From positions 1,680,821 to 1,744,820 of the forward strand of contig NZ_CP061297.1 in the NCBI RefSeq assembly GCF_018687575.1: 64,000 bases of DNA, in the 5' to 3' direction. Positions within the stretch are counted from its first letter, which is position 1. Every line of letters starts with the position of its first letter. Below are positions 44,869-53,799 of this stretch, piece after piece. Origin of the DNA: Polynucleobacter asymbioticus (GTDB taxonomy: Bacteria; Pseudomonadota; Gammaproteobacteria; Burkholderiales; Burkholderiaceae). Position numbers and translations under genes: made by a program. The notes beneath the pieces were generated by a model that was not told where the DNA came from, did not search any database, and saw nothing but the letters and a program-made list of their open reading frames with translations.

Positions 44869-45699
44869 TTAGAAAGTTTTTGTAAGTGTAAGAACGCCTG
44901 TTGAACCAGCTAAATTCTTACCCGTTGGTGATACATAGTTGTATACACCTGAAGAATTTTTTCCTGCGTTAGTACCGATATAAGCAGCAGCTAAAGATAG
45001 GCCGCCACCAAAGTCCTTTGTTACGCCCAATTTCCAATCGGTATAGCTATATAAACTGGAGTTAGATGTACCGGCGACAGATCCAGCAATATATTGGTAA
45101 CCAACGTGTGCATTTACTCCAAGTCCCCAAACGCCAGTATCGTAGTTAACTGTCAAATCAGGATAGTAAGAGCCGGAGCTGTTTTGATTTCCAAATGTAT
45201 TGGTTACTGCATAAGAAAACTTCAAGAAACCAGTTACCGGGCCGAATGTATAGTTTTGAGCTGCATAAATCTCTGTTGTATTTGGATTTACATTGGTGCC
45301 GGAAAAGTTTCCGGTTGTTGGATAGTAGTACTGCAATACACCTAAGTCAGACGCAAAACCTTCGCCAATTAATTCCTTTTTTACACCAGCATAAAAATCC
45401 ATCTCAATGCTTGAGGCTACTGAAGGGTTTAGGTTATTTACCCAAGAGATTGAACTATTCCAGTTACCAATGTAGAAGCCACTCTCATGAGCGTAGTCAA
45501 AGCCACCTTGAATAGCTGGTCTCAAGTTCGACTGGGAGACACCACGATAGCGGTAGTCGCTTACCAAAGAAACGTTAGCTGTAATTGGGCTGACTTCTGG
45601 AGCCGCTGGCGCAGCTGCAGGAGCTGATTGTGCAAACGCTGCAGTTGTAAATAAGCCAGATGCTGCGAGAGCGATGGCTGTCTTTTGAATAGTTTTCAT
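44869..45699 (-). CDS. TorF family putative outer-membrane porin
   Basis: This 276-residue exported protein has a signal peptide (MKTIQKTAIALAASGLFTTAAFA), an Ala/Pro-rich spacer, and a beta-barrel with the TorF/Gcw_chp hallmarks ITANVSLVSDYRYRGVSQS, PAIQGGFDYAHESGFYIGNW and a terminal Phe (TLTKTF). An AAGGAG precedes the ATG. Leading the glnK-amtB operon, it probably lets small nitrogen compounds through the outer membrane; the substrate is inferred from context. Confidence 0.85.
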   Translation of the reverse strand: MKTIQKTAIALAASGLFTTAAFAQSAPAAAPAAPEVSPITANVSLVSDYRYRGVSQSNLRPAIQGGFDYAHESGFYIGNWNSSISWVNNLNPSVASSIEMDFYAGVKKELIGEGFASDLGVLQYYYPTTGNFSGTNVNPNTTEIYAAQNYTFGPVTGFLKFSYAVTNTFGNQNSSGSYYPDLTVNYDTGVWGLGVNAHVGYQYIAGSVAGTSNSSLYSYTDWKLGVTKDFGGGLSLAAAYIGTNAGKNSSGVYNYVSPTGKNLAGSTGVLTLTKTF

Positions 45700-45785
45700 G
45701 TGTTGCTCCTTGCTGTGTGTAATGAAAAAGGGATAAATGCTTTATTGCATGGAGTAATCATGAATCTCGGCCACCCTTCTAATTT

Positions 45786-45860
45786 GGTGCAATTCCCCTA
45801 ATTAAGGCCTATGCCCCCCTTTAGTGCGTATATTTGCACCAATTTGGTTCATTTTGGTGC
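45786..45860 (-). promoter_or_regulatory. Phased GGTGC/GCACC half-sites (NtrC-like) upstream of the torF-glnK-amtB operon
   Basis: Half-sites GGTGC 45786-45790, GCACC 45836-45840, GGTTC 45846-45850 and GGTGC 45856-45860 all begin on the same phase of a 10-bp helical repeat. GCACC-AATTT-GGTTC matches the NtrC operator pattern GCACC-N5-GGTGC with one change. They lie about 87-160 bp upstream of torF, in the 262-bp gap shared with the divergent ubiK. No clear -24/-12 promoter (GG-N10-GC) was found, so assignment to NtrC is tentative. Confidence 0.5.
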
Positions 45861-45961
45861 GATTGCAGCATTTTTGGCTGGTTCTGCCTGTTTTTGGCCC
45901 AACAACATAAAATAGATTCTGTATCTTTTAAGCAACTTTCAACAGAACGGCGGGCAGCATT

Positions 45962-46216
45962 ATGCAAAAACCAGGCGAAATCCTAGAACAAATCCAGCGC
46001 ATTGCTAGCGATATGCAGAACAAGGTTGGGGATGCTATTCGCAATTCACCTGCACAAGAGATTGAAAAGAATGTGCGTGCAATGATGAATCAGGGATTTC
46101 AGAAAATGGACTTAGTTACTCGTGAAGAGTTTGATCTGCAATCTAAGGTGCTGGCCAAGACTAGAGAAAAGTTAGAAGCTCTAGAAGCCAAAGTAGCCGC
46201 CCTAGAAAAATCTTAA
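45962..46216 (+). CDS. ubiK: Ubiquinone biosynthesis accessory factor UbiK
   Basis: This 84-residue BMFP/YqiC-family protein supports ubiquinone synthesis, probably by helping Ubi hydroxylases at the membrane. It has a first amphipathic helix (ILEQIQRIASDMQNKVGDAI), the conserved MDLVTREEFDLQSKVLAKTREKLEALEAKVAALE, and a C-terminal coiled coil. It is divergent from the torF operon. Confidence 0.9.
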   Translation: MQKPGEILEQIQRIASDMQNKVGDAIRNSPAQEIEKNVRAMMNQGFQKMDLVTREEFDLQSKVLAKTREKLEALEAKVAALEKS

Positions 46217-46241
46217 ACAGAATTTCAGTTTCGTCTAGAAA

Positions 46242-46817
46242 CTATTCTGGACGAAACTCATCAAAGAAGTTGGAGTAAGCCTCTTCAGAGAAAAATTGTT
46301 TTGCATCCACCCTTGCTGGAGCAGCATGCAAAACCGAGATCTGATAAATCCATGTCCCATTATTTGGCGCAATCCTGGTAATCCAACGTACACGCATTGA
46401 TTGCTCTACTGCACCAGTAGATTTAAATTCCAAGAAGTAATCCTTAGTGGCAATACGCTGTTTGTTTGCAGTCTGATAAAGAGTGTCTGTACTAAGCGCA
46501 CTTTCCAAACTGACATTCGCACGATTTAATAAATTGCCCTGTAATTGCTCTAACAATTTAGGCACCAGGGTAGCTTGATCCTTACTCAAGCGAATCGTAC
46601 TTATAGAATAAATATCATCCTCAATTTTTACCGCTTCTAAGGTTTGAGGAATTTCTTGATTTACGTAGGACAGTCGTCGCTCCATTTTTTCAGGCTTACC
46701 TGGAAATAAAGCGCTATAGCCTTCTTGAGGAGACTGTACAGTCCGCCAATCTAACTTGGGGCTACAAGCGGTAAGTAGAAATGCAAGTGCTAGGACTACA
46801 CCAAACTTTTGGAGCAT
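46242..46817 (-). CDS. Uncharacterised lipoprotein downstream of lipA
   Basis: I recognise no family. From ATG 46817 it has 191 residues with a lipoprotein signal peptide (MLQKFGVVLALAFLLTACS, lipobox LTAC, mature Cys18). The mature part has a repeated pattern of beta strands (EGYSALFPGKPEKMERRLSY, TWIYQISVLHA), as seen in stand-alone envelope lipoproteins. It starts 5 bp after lipA and may be co-transcribed; a link to lipoate is not implied. Confidence 0.78.
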   Translation of the reverse strand: MLQKFGVVLALAFLLTACSPKLDWRTVQSPQEGYSALFPGKPEKMERRLSYVNQEIPQTLEAVKIEDDIYSISTIRLSKDQATLVPKLLEQLQGNLLNRANVSLESALSTDTLYQTANKQRIATKDYFLEFKSTGAVEQSMRVRWITRIAPNNGTWIYQISVLHAAPARVDAKQFFSEEAYSNFFDEFRPE

Positions 46818-46821
46818 GAGT

Positions 46822-47838
46822 TTAGACAACGCCTGCACTGTGGGCTTGTTGATCAGCATGGTAGCTAGAGCGCACCATTGCACCCACGGCGGCATGTGAG
46901 AAGCCCATGGCATAAGCCTCTGCCTCGAAATGCTTAAACACATCTGGGTGAACATAGCGCTGTACTGGGAGGTGGTGACCTGATGGAGCTAAGTACTGTC
47001 CAATCGTCAGCATATCGATATTGTGCTCACGCATATCACGCATCACTTCCAAAATTTCTTCGTCTGTCTCACCCAAACCAACCATCAAGCCACTCTTGGT
47101 TGGAATATGTGGGAAGCGCTCTTTAAAGTCTTTTAATAACTTTAATGAGTGCGCGTAGTCTGCACCGGGACGAGCTTGCTTATAGAGACGAGGTACGGTT
47201 TCTAGATTGTGGTTCATTACATCGGGCAAACCTTGTGGTGCGTGCTCAGAAAAAATATCCAAAGCTTTATCTAGGCGACCACGAAAATCGGGAACCAAGA
47301 CTTCAATACGCGTACCTGGTGAAAGATCTCGTGATTGAGAAATACAGTCCACATAATGCATAGCACCGCCATCACGTAAATCATCACGATCTACGCTGGT
47401 AATCACCACATAATTTAATTTCAGGGCCGCGATCGTACGCGCTAAATTGCTGGGCTCTTTAGTGTCTAGTGGATCTGGTCTGCCATGGCCTACATCACAA
47501 AATGGGCAACGACGTGTACATTTGTCGCCCATGATCATGAAGGTAGCAGTGCCCTTGCCAAAGCACTCTCCAATATTGGGGCAACTCGCCTCTTCACATA
47601 CTGTCACCAACTCATTCTCACGCAAGATTTTTTTGATCTCGTTAAAGCGAGAATTGCCTGAAGCAGCTTTGACGCGAATCCAGTCTGGCTTTTTGAGTAC
47701 TTGCTCCAAAGGCACGATCTTGATTGGAATACGCGCAGTTTTCTCACTCGACTTCTGTTTACGTGAAGCATCGTAATTAAGGTCTTGGCGACTATTGCTA
47801 GTAGTGGCGGTATCGAGGTCCGGCTTATTGGTAGTCAT
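46822..47838 (-). CDS. lipA: Lipoyl synthase
   Basis: LipA is the radical-SAM enzyme that inserts two sulfurs into octanoyl groups on lipoyl domains. At 338 residues it has the auxiliary-cluster motif [12 protein letters not shown] (CX4CX5C), the radical-SAM motif [13 protein letters not shown] (CX3CX2C) and the C-terminal RSSYHAD Ser-ligand region. It overlaps lipB by 4 bp. Confidence 0.97.
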   Translation of the reverse strand: MTTNKPDLDTATTSNSRQDLNYDASRKQKSSEKTARIPIKIVPLEQVLKKPDWIRVKAASGNSRFNEIKKILRENELVTVCEEASCPNIGECFGKGTATFMIMGDKCTRRCPFCDVGHGRPDPLDTKEPSNLARTIAALKLNYVVITSVDRDDLRDGGAMHYVDCISQSRDLSPGTRIEVLVPDFRGRLDKALDIFSEHAPQGLPDVMNHNLETVPRLYKQARPGADYAHSLKLLKDFKERFPHIPTKSGLMVGLGETDEEILEVMRDMREHNIDMLTIGQYLAPSGHHLPVQRYVHPDVFKHFEAEAYAMGFSHAAVGAMVRSSYHADQQAHSAGVV

Positions 47839-48479
47839 GATGGAATCAGTTGCTTTTGCAAATGCCCTAAAAGGGTTTGGCTAATAATGTCTATATTGTC
47901 CTTGATCCCAAGGGTTTGCATATCTACTGTCCTTAAGCCCTCATACCCACATGGGTGAATGCGGGAAAAAGCGGCCAGATCAGTCGATACATTGAGGGCA
48001 AGCCCATGATAGGAGCACCCTTTTGAGACTTTGAGGCCCAAAGCAGCAATCTTTGCACCCCGATACTCCAATGAAACTCCGCTCTCCCGAGCAATATAAA
48101 TACCGGGCGCACCAGCATGTCTTTCTGCCTGAATGCCAAAATCTGCCAGGGTATCAATTAAGGCTTGCTCAATTCGGGAGACAAGTTCTTTTACAAAAAT
48201 CCCCAAACGCCGCAGATCGAGCAATAGATACACCACGATTTGCCCAGGGCCGTGATAAGTAATCTCACCACCGCGATCTACCTGCACTAGGGGAATTTGA
48301 TTGCTAGGGGAGTGTAAGTTACTCGCATCTCCAGCTAAACCTAGTGTAAATACTGGAGGATGTTCCAGAATCCAAATTTCATCTGGAGTATTGCTATCTC
48401 GCTTCTGCGTAAAATCCCGCATCGCTTGATAGCTTGACTCGTAGTCAGCTACCCCTAAATGTTTTACTAAAAAACTCAT
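47835..48479 (-). CDS. lipB: Octanoyl-ACP:protein N-octanoyltransferase
   Basis: LipB transfers octanoate from ACP to lipoyl domains before LipA acts. The 214-residue protein has [29 protein letters not shown], and catalytic Cys in [14 protein letters not shown] near [13 protein letters not shown]. Order lipB - lipA is the classical one. Confidence 0.96.
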   Translation of the reverse strand: MSFLVKHLGVADYESSYQAMRDFTQKRDSNTPDEIWILEHPPVFTLGLAGDASNLHSPSNQIPLVQVDRGGEITYHGPGQIVVYLLLDLRRLGIFVKELVSRIEQALIDTLADFGIQAERHAGAPGIYIARESGVSLEYRGAKIAALGLKVSKGCSYHGLALNVSTDLAAFSRIHPCGYEGLRTVDMQTLGIKDNIDIISQTLLGHLQKQLIPS

Positions 48480-48488
48480 GCAAATAAT

Positions 48489-48758
48489 TTAGAGAACCAC
48501 ACTAACGAGAGGATGTGTAGATAGAGTGCGATACAACTCATCCAATTGCTCACGACTAGTTGCAGTGATCGGTAAAGTAATACCCAGATAATTTCCGTCT
48601 TTAGAAGGTCGTTGCTCAACCTTGCTCTCATCAAGGGTAGGATCAAATTGACGGGCAATATGCAAAACTGCTGGCAAGTATTCTGGATTGGTCTTACCCA
48701 TCACCTTTATCGGAAATTCAGATGGGTACTCGATAAGGGATTTTCTATCTTCAGTCAT
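48489..48758 (-). CDS. DUF493 (YbeD-like) family protein
   Basis: An 89-residue alpha/beta protein with YPSEFPIKVMGK, QRPSKDGNYLGITLPITATSREQLDELYR and the ending STHPLVSVVL, all typical of YbeD. It normally precedes lipB in proteobacteria, and does so here (9-bp gap). Its biochemical role is not established. Confidence 0.9.
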   Translation of the reverse strand: MTEDRKSLIEYPSEFPIKVMGKTNPEYLPAVLHIARQFDPTLDESKVEQRPSKDGNYLGITLPITATSREQLDELYRTLSTHPLVSVVL

Positions 48759-48788
48759 ATTTTTTATCTCTCTAATGTACTTTGTAGT

Positions 48789-49505
48789 TTATGGATTGCG
48801 ATGATCAGGCATACCCAACCAAGCACCAGTGATGATGTTGCGTATGCAATGTAGACGTCGGTGGAAAAAATGGTCTGCGCCTGGCACCACCTGTACTGTT
48901 AGCTCTTGAGGACGCGCCCAATCCAAGACGTCGATCAAGGGAATAGTTTCATCGACCTCACCATGTATCAAAATCGTATCAGCAGGTACAGGCGCTAAGA
49001 CCCACTTTCCTGCCGCACTACCCACCATGACAAGTCGCTCAGCTGGGCGTCCGAGCCCTGCTAAACGCTGCACTAAATGGGTTCCAACAAAACTGCCAAA
49101 TGAAAATCCAGAAACCACTAAAGGCAAAGTATTTGCAGTCTGAGTCCACGCTTGTTGTGAAGTCGCATCAAATTCATTCCAGCTTGAGGGCGTGCGCATC
49201 CAATCAGTGACATGTAGCAGATCTTCCATCTCGCCAACACCGTCATCATGCACACCAGCAGTAGCGCCAACACCGCGGAAATTAGGACGCACGCTAACGT
49301 AACCGAGTTGATTAAAGGCACGCGCCATAGTCTGTGCAACCTTGTTATCCATTGTTCCGCCCATTAGCGGATGAGGATGTGCAACTAAAGCTAAACCCCT
49401 CACCAAAAAATCAGGATTATTTTTTAATTCGTCAGGCAGATCAATCGACATTTCAATTTGACCTACAACGCCTTCAATATGAATGATTTTTGTACGGCTA
49501 TTCAT
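48789..49505 (-). CDS. Alpha/beta hydrolase
   Basis: This 238-residue alpha/beta-hydrolase-fold protein has oxyanion segment VAHPHPLMGGTMDNKV, nucleophile elbow GFSFGS (Ser), acid in HGEVDETIPLIDV and His in VPGADHFFHRR. It resembles the short-chain cytosolic esterase-like hydrolases common in proteobacteria (often annotated CocE/NonD or YfhR-like). No signal peptide is visible; substrate unknown. Confidence 0.85.
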   Translation of the reverse strand: MNSRTKIIHIEGVVGQIEMSIDLPDELKNNPDFLVRGLALVAHPHPLMGGTMDNKVAQTMARAFNQLGYVSVRPNFRGVGATAGVHDDGVGEMEDLLHVTDWMRTPSSWNEFDATSQQAWTQTANTLPLVVSGFSFGSFVGTHLVQRLAGLGRPAERLVMVGSAAGKWVLAPVPADTILIHGEVDETIPLIDVLDWARPQELTVQVVPGADHFFHRRLHCIRNIITGAWLGMPDHRNP

Positions 49506-49529
49506 GAGGAAAACTTTCCGAAATCTTTT

Positions 49530-49838
49530 TTAAGCTAACTGCAGACGCTCTACAGGTCGCCCTTGTATTAAGTGTGACTGAATAATTTCTTCAATGTCTT
49601 CAGTATCCACAAAGGTATACCAAATACCCTCTGGGTAAATTACGGCTACTGGGCCATCAGCACAACGATCTAAACATCCCGCCTTATTGATGCGGATATT
49701 TCCAGGGCCAGACAATCCCAACTCTTTCACGCGTTTTTTTGCATAGTCAAATAATGCAAATGCGTTATGGCGATCGCAACAATCTTCGCCATTACTTCGC
49801 TGGTTTAAACAGAAAAAAACATGGTGTTTGAAACTCAT
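49530..49838 (-). CDS. Thioredoxin-like [2Fe-2S] ferredoxin
   Basis: This 102-residue protein from ATG 49838 has the NuoE/Shethna-like fold with cysteines in FFCLNQRSNGEDCC and INKAGCLDRCADGPVAVIYPEG, which bind a 2Fe-2S cluster. It probably carries electrons for an unknown partner. An upstream TTG (49850) is a weaker start. It ends 24 bp from the hydrolase start. Confidence 0.88.
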   Translation of the reverse strand: MSFKHHVFFCLNQRSNGEDCCDRHNAFALFDYAKKRVKELGLSGPGNIRINKAGCLDRCADGPVAVIYPEGIWYTFVDTEDIEEIIQSHLIQGRPVERLQLA

Positions 49839-49850
49839 AAGTAATCTCAA

Positions 49851-50945
49851 TCAAGGTTTTAAATTAAAAGTAGTCCGATTTCGAAGCACCCACAATAAAG
49901 CTAATGGCAACCATACTACTGAAACCCATTGCATTAACTCATTAAAGTGTAATAGTCGGCCTTGGTGCCAATGTCTTAATGTCAGAATGAAATAAGGGTT
50001 ATCCGGTAACAGATTAATTGCCAGAGTAGCGCTCAGCAAGCAAGCGATCGCAAGCCAGGTTTTATTGGACTCAGAAAATTGGAGGGTCCATTTCAGCAAT
50101 AGACTTCCCAATACCATCCCCCACAGAGCTCCTGCAGTAAGCCATAGCAAGCCAAACTCTGCCCCAAATTGCAATGCAGTAAAGGCAATCTTGATCAAAA
50201 CGGTGAAGCAAAGCAGACTGTTTAAGATTTTCCACTGTGGCGCTTTTGCACGCATACCCAGTGATAGCAAGAGCCCAGTACCGAGCCAGCAAATCGCCGT
50301 AATGATCGATTCCTGAACAACATGGTTCACGACCATCGTCCCCCAATCGACCGAGGCAAAGATCGCGTGACCCCATACACCGGTGCCCAACCAAGAGCTT
50401 TGGGGGTAGATTTGAGCCCAAGGAAAAAGTAGAAATAGAGCACATGCAGCCCAGTTCAAACCAAACCACTGGTCAAAACGACGGCGTATTGCACTACCGG
50501 AGAGCCACTGGGGCCCCAAGGGAATGGCTAATAAGCCGCCCATCAAGCCACCCAGTAGATTGGCCCACCAATCCATTTGGCTCGGAATACGCGTGGGAAG
50601 CCAAGTTTGCAAAGATTCGACACTAAAAGCCAGCGCCGCACTAAAGCTCAAGGCAATGCCTAGAGCAACAAAATTACGCCACCGGGGGTAGCAGGCAAAG
50701 ACCAGCAAAAATCCCAAGGGGATATAGGCCAAGATATTGACCGAGACATCAAATAGCGTAATAAAGCGGGGTAAGGGGGCGTCTAACCACGCCCATGGGG
50801 CAATGCCATTGTCAAAGTTGAAATCAAATGGGTTTAAGCTGACATAGATGATTAACAGCGCATAGCTCAGGCTAATGGCTCTGGCCAAAGGCATGGCCTG
50901 AAGTGGCCAAACAAACTTGCGAGGACGCTGATCTTCGTGATGCAT
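49851..50945 (-). CDS. VanZ family membrane protein
   Basis: This 364-residue integral membrane protein has about nine hydrophobic segments. The N-terminal half has the VanZ pattern (LLIIYVSLNPFDFNF, DVSVNILAYIPLGFLLVF, and the Glu in SVESLQTWLPTRIPSQMDWWANLLGG). Most VanZ proteins are shorter; the C-terminal ~200 residues form extra membrane helices of unknown role. It lies 12 bp upstream of the 2Fe-2S protein on the same strand. Confidence 0.82.
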   Translation of the reverse strand: MHHEDQRPRKFVWPLQAMPLARAISLSYALLIIYVSLNPFDFNFDNGIAPWAWLDAPLPRFITLFDVSVNILAYIPLGFLLVFACYPRWRNFVALGIALSFSAALAFSVESLQTWLPTRIPSQMDWWANLLGGLMGGLLAIPLGPQWLSGSAIRRRFDQWFGLNWAACALFLLFPWAQIYPQSSWLGTGVWGHAIFASVDWGTMVVNHVVQESIITAICWLGTGLLLSLGMRAKAPQWKILNSLLCFTVLIKIAFTALQFGAEFGLLWLTAGALWGMVLGSLLLKWTLQFSESNKTWLAIACLLSATLAINLLPDNPYFILTLRHWHQGRLLHFNELMQWVSVVWLPLALLWVLRNRTTFNLKP

Positions 50946-50991
50946 CCCACCATTCTAGGTCAGCCTGGTCAGATCTTTCTACAATAGGAAA

Positions 50992-51792
50992 ATGAGTACG
51001 AATTGCATCCTAGAGCGCGTTGCCACCACCAAATCAACTAATGATGATTTATTGGCCCGTTGGCGCGCCGGGGAATTAATTGATCCAGTTGCCCGTATTG
51101 CTCAAGAGCAGACCTCCGGTAAAGGTAGAGCCGGAAGAGTTTGGCTTTCAAGGCCGGAAGACACCCTGTGCTTCTCCCTGGCCTACCCCTTTCACAAAAG
51201 CCCCAATGAACTGAGCGGGCTGAGTCTAGTTATTGGCCTAGCGCTTATTTCCGGAATTGCAGCAGCACTAGGATTGAGTGAGGACGCATTGCATCAACAA
51301 GGCTTGCGCCTGAAGTGGCCTAACGATTTGCTTCTCAACAATGCCAAGCTTGGCGGCATCCTCATTGAAGGTGGGCAGAGTAGTCCAAGCTTGCCTACTT
51401 GGATGATTATTGGGCTAGGCCTTAACTTACGCAATGCAGCGCTAATTGAAAAGAGCTTAGAAGGAAAGGTCGCTTTAGGGGTTGGAGATCTGGAGCAACT
51501 CATGCCTCACCAAAGAGCGCTTCCGGACACCGAATTTGTTTGGCTAAAACTCATTGAATCCTTTGAGAAATATTTAACTCAGTTTGATCAACATGGATTC
51601 GGTCACTTTAAGAATTCGTGGGAGCGATGGGATGCCTTTAACGGACAATCTGTTTGCATCTCAGGCGCGGGCAAAGAACCCATCATTGGTATTTCTGCTG
51701 GAGTTGATGACACTGGCGCGCTTATCCTAAAACAGCATGACAAATCCGTTGCCATTCATGCAGGCGATATTTCTTTACGAGTTCAATCATGA
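50992..51792 (+). CDS. birA: Biotin-[acetyl-CoA-carboxylase] ligase, catalytic-only form
   Basis: It attaches biotin to BCCP of acetyl-CoA carboxylase. The 266-residue protein has RVATTKSTNDDLLAR, QTSGKGRAGRVWLSRPEDTL, KWPNDLLLNNAKLGGILIEGG and a C-terminal SH3-like domain. The N-terminal helix-turn-helix of E. coli BirA is absent, so it should not repress biotin genes. It overlaps coaX by 4 bp. Confidence 0.95.
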   Translation: MSTNCILERVATTKSTNDDLLARWRAGELIDPVARIAQEQTSGKGRAGRVWLSRPEDTLCFSLAYPFHKSPNELSGLSLVIGLALISGIAAALGLSEDALHQQGLRLKWPNDLLLNNAKLGGILIEGGQSSPSLPTWMIIGLGLNLRNAALIEKSLEGKVALGVGDLEQLMPHQRALPDTEFVWLKLIESFEKYLTQFDQHGFGHFKNSWERWDAFNGQSVCISGAGKEPIIGISAGVDDTGALILKQHDKSVAIHAGDISLRVQS

Positions 51793-52610
51793 GTTTGTAT
51801 TTAGTATTTGATCTTGGCAACACTCGGCTCAAGTGGGCCGCTGTCGAATCCACACAAAATATTTCAGATCGTAACAAAAAGTTGTGGGCGTATTCTGGCT
51901 CTATTAGCACTAAATCATTTCAATCACCAGAGCTGCGTGCCGAACTATCTGACTACATTTCTAAAACCTTGCCTAAGCCAGATGCGATTGGATTTGCTTG
52001 TGTGGCGGGCGATACCGCCATCAATCATCTACGTAGCCTCTTTCCACAATGGCAAGATCTTGAGTGGAAGCAATTTACAGGCAGCAGCCCTTACGATGGT
52101 GTTCGGACGCTCTATCAAGACCCAAGCAAGTTGGGTGCAGATCGATGGGCGGCATTGATTGGTGCAAGAGCGCTCTCAAACACCAACACACTAGTGATTA
52201 ACGCTGGGACAGCCACGACTATTGACCTGCTGGGCGGCAATGGTGTTCATTACGGCGGCTGGATACTGCCAGGCCTGAGTATGATGCAAGAAGGCCTGCA
52301 ACAACATACGGCCCAACTTCCATTGGCAGTTCGCTCTAGTAATAATGCAACTCAAGCAAGCTTTGGCACAACAACAGATGACGCTATTACTGGTGGCTGC
52401 GATGCTGCACAAATTGGCGCAATACTACGCGCAGCATATTTAGCTAAAGCCATGAATCATCCTGTTGAACGAATTTGGCTTGATGGTGGCAATGCCAAAG
52501 TGTTGGCGAATGAAATTAAACAATTTCCTGAGTTGGCAACACTGCCAATTGAGCCCATTGAAGGTTTGGTGCTGCGAGGACTTTGGGCTTGGCTCTTGCA
52601 AAATCTTTGA
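51789..52610 (+). CDS. coaX: Type III pantothenate kinase
   Basis: CoaX phosphorylates pantothenate, the first CoA step, complementing coaD in this window. The 273-residue ASKHA-fold protein has LVFDLGNTRLKWA, DRWAALIGARALSNTNTLVINAGTATTIDLL and IWLDGGNAKVL. birA-coaX pairing is widespread in betaproteobacteria (Bvg accessory factor family). Confidence 0.95.
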   Translation: MSLYLVFDLGNTRLKWAAVESTQNISDRNKKLWAYSGSISTKSFQSPELRAELSDYISKTLPKPDAIGFACVAGDTAINHLRSLFPQWQDLEWKQFTGSSPYDGVRTLYQDPSKLGADRWAALIGARALSNTNTLVINAGTATTIDLLGGNGVHYGGWILPGLSMMQEGLQQHTAQLPLAVRSSNNATQASFGTTTDDAITGGCDAAQIGAILRAAYLAKAMNHPVERIWLDGGNAKVLANEIKQFPELATLPIEPIEGLVLRGLWAWLLQNL

Positions 52611-52638
52611 GCGCTAGACAGCTTTAAATAATTTATTC

Positions 52639-53130
52639 TTAGCTAGTACGAATCTTGCCCAACAAAGTGGTTGTAGAGCGCTCATATAGGAATGGAATAG
52701 CGACTGCTTTGCCACCCCAAGTTTTCACTAAGCGAGTTTCTTCGAGTGTATCGATTTCATAATCTCCACCCTTGACATAGATATCTGGATGAATTTTTGC
52801 AATGAGGTTCACTGGGGTTTGTTCTGTGAATAACACTGCTAAATCGACGCTCTCGAGCGCTGCTAATAGAGCTTGGCGATCAGCCTCTGTATTGATAGGT
52901 CTATCGTCACCCTTACCCAACATCTTGACTGAAGCATCTGAGTTCACACCTACCACCAGACTAGCGCCCAATGCTCGGGCCTGAGCTAAGTAACTAGCAT
53001 GACCTCGATGCAAGATATCAAAGACGCCATTCGTGAACACCAGAGGTCTTGGCAATGCAGCAATGCGCGCCTCCAGCTCTGTTGGGGCGCACACTTTGGA
53101 CTCAAATGAAGGTAATGGTAGAGAGCTCAT
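52639..53130 (-). CDS. rfaE2: D-glycero-beta-D-manno-heptose 1-phosphate adenylyltransferase
   Basis: It makes ADP-D,D-heptose for the LPS inner core. The 163-residue protein matches only the C-terminal domain of HldE: LVFTNGVFDILHRGHASYLAQAR, VVGVNSDASVKMLGKGDDRPI, DIYVKGGDYEIDTL and RSTTTLLGKI. The kinase half must be encoded elsewhere, as is normal in Burkholderiales. Confidence 0.95.
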   Translation of the reverse strand: MSSLPLPSFESKVCAPTELEARIAALPRPLVFTNGVFDILHRGHASYLAQARALGASLVVGVNSDASVKMLGKGDDRPINTEADRQALLAALESVDLAVLFTEQTPVNLIAKIHPDIYVKGGDYEIDTLEETRLVKTWGGKAVAIPFLYERSTTTLLGKIRTS

Positions 53131-53220
53131 AACGTCATATTAATGGCATTGAGCTGAGGCCAACGATATTTGCCAGAATGTCTTAGACTTGGACATCCCC
53201 ACCCAGTCCATAGGTTCAAG

Positions 53221-53799
53221 ATGATTCGTAATATGCAGAGCTACTTACTGGCACTACTTTTGCTGCTACCAGCAATGCAATTGGTTCAGGCGGCACCGCC
53301 AGCCTCGCCCAGCTGTAACCCCCTTTTATCGCACACCTTTCCCAGATTGCAGGATGAGGCGCCTCAAAACCTCTGCCAATACCAAGGAAAAGTCATTTTG
53401 GTCGTTAATACGGCCAGCTTTTGTGGTTTTACTAGCCAATATGAGGGTCTAGAGAAGTTATATGCCAAATATAAAGATCGTGGCTTGGTGGTATTGGGAT
53501 TTCCATCAAACGATTTTGGGCAGCAAGAGCCGGGAAGCAACAAAGACATTGCTGACTTCTGCAAAAATACCTATGACGTGAAGTTCCCCATGTTTGCTAA
53601 AAGCTCAGTGAGTGGCAGTAATCCCAACCCTTTATTTAAAATGCTCATTGCCAAGACGGGAACAACACCGAAATGGAACTTTTATAAATACCTGATTGAT
53701 CGCAATGGCAACGTGGTGGATGCATTTGGCAGTATGACTAAGCCAACAAGTAGCAGTATTACTGGCGATATAGAGAAACTTCTTGGAGAGAAAATTTAG
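53221..53799 (+). CDS. Exported glutathione peroxidase-like protein
   Basis: From ATG 53221 it has 192 residues with a signal peptide (MIRNMQSYLLALLLLLPAMQLVQA), so it should act in the periplasm. The thioredoxin-like domain has catalytic VNTASFCGFTSQYEGL (Cys in place of selenocysteine), FPSNDFGQQEPGS (Gln) and KWNFYKYLID (Trp/Asn). It starts a run with four lipid-modifying genes, suggesting a role against lipid peroxides. A longer frame to 53170 is not supported. Confidence 0.9.
   Translation: MIRNMQSYLLALLLLLPAMQLVQAAPPASPSCNPLLSHTFPRLQDEAPQNLCQYQGKVILVVNTASFCGFTSQYEGLEKLYAKYKDRGLVVLGFPSNDFGQQEPGSNKDIADFCKNTYDVKFPMFAKSSVSGSNPNPLFKMLIAKTGTTPKWNFYKYLIDRNGNVVDAFGSMTKPTSSSITGDIEKLLGEKI

Noticed and set aside
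45094..45515. Plus-strand frames opposite the TorF-type porin
   Set aside because: No family signal; the opposite strand encodes a complete exported barrel.
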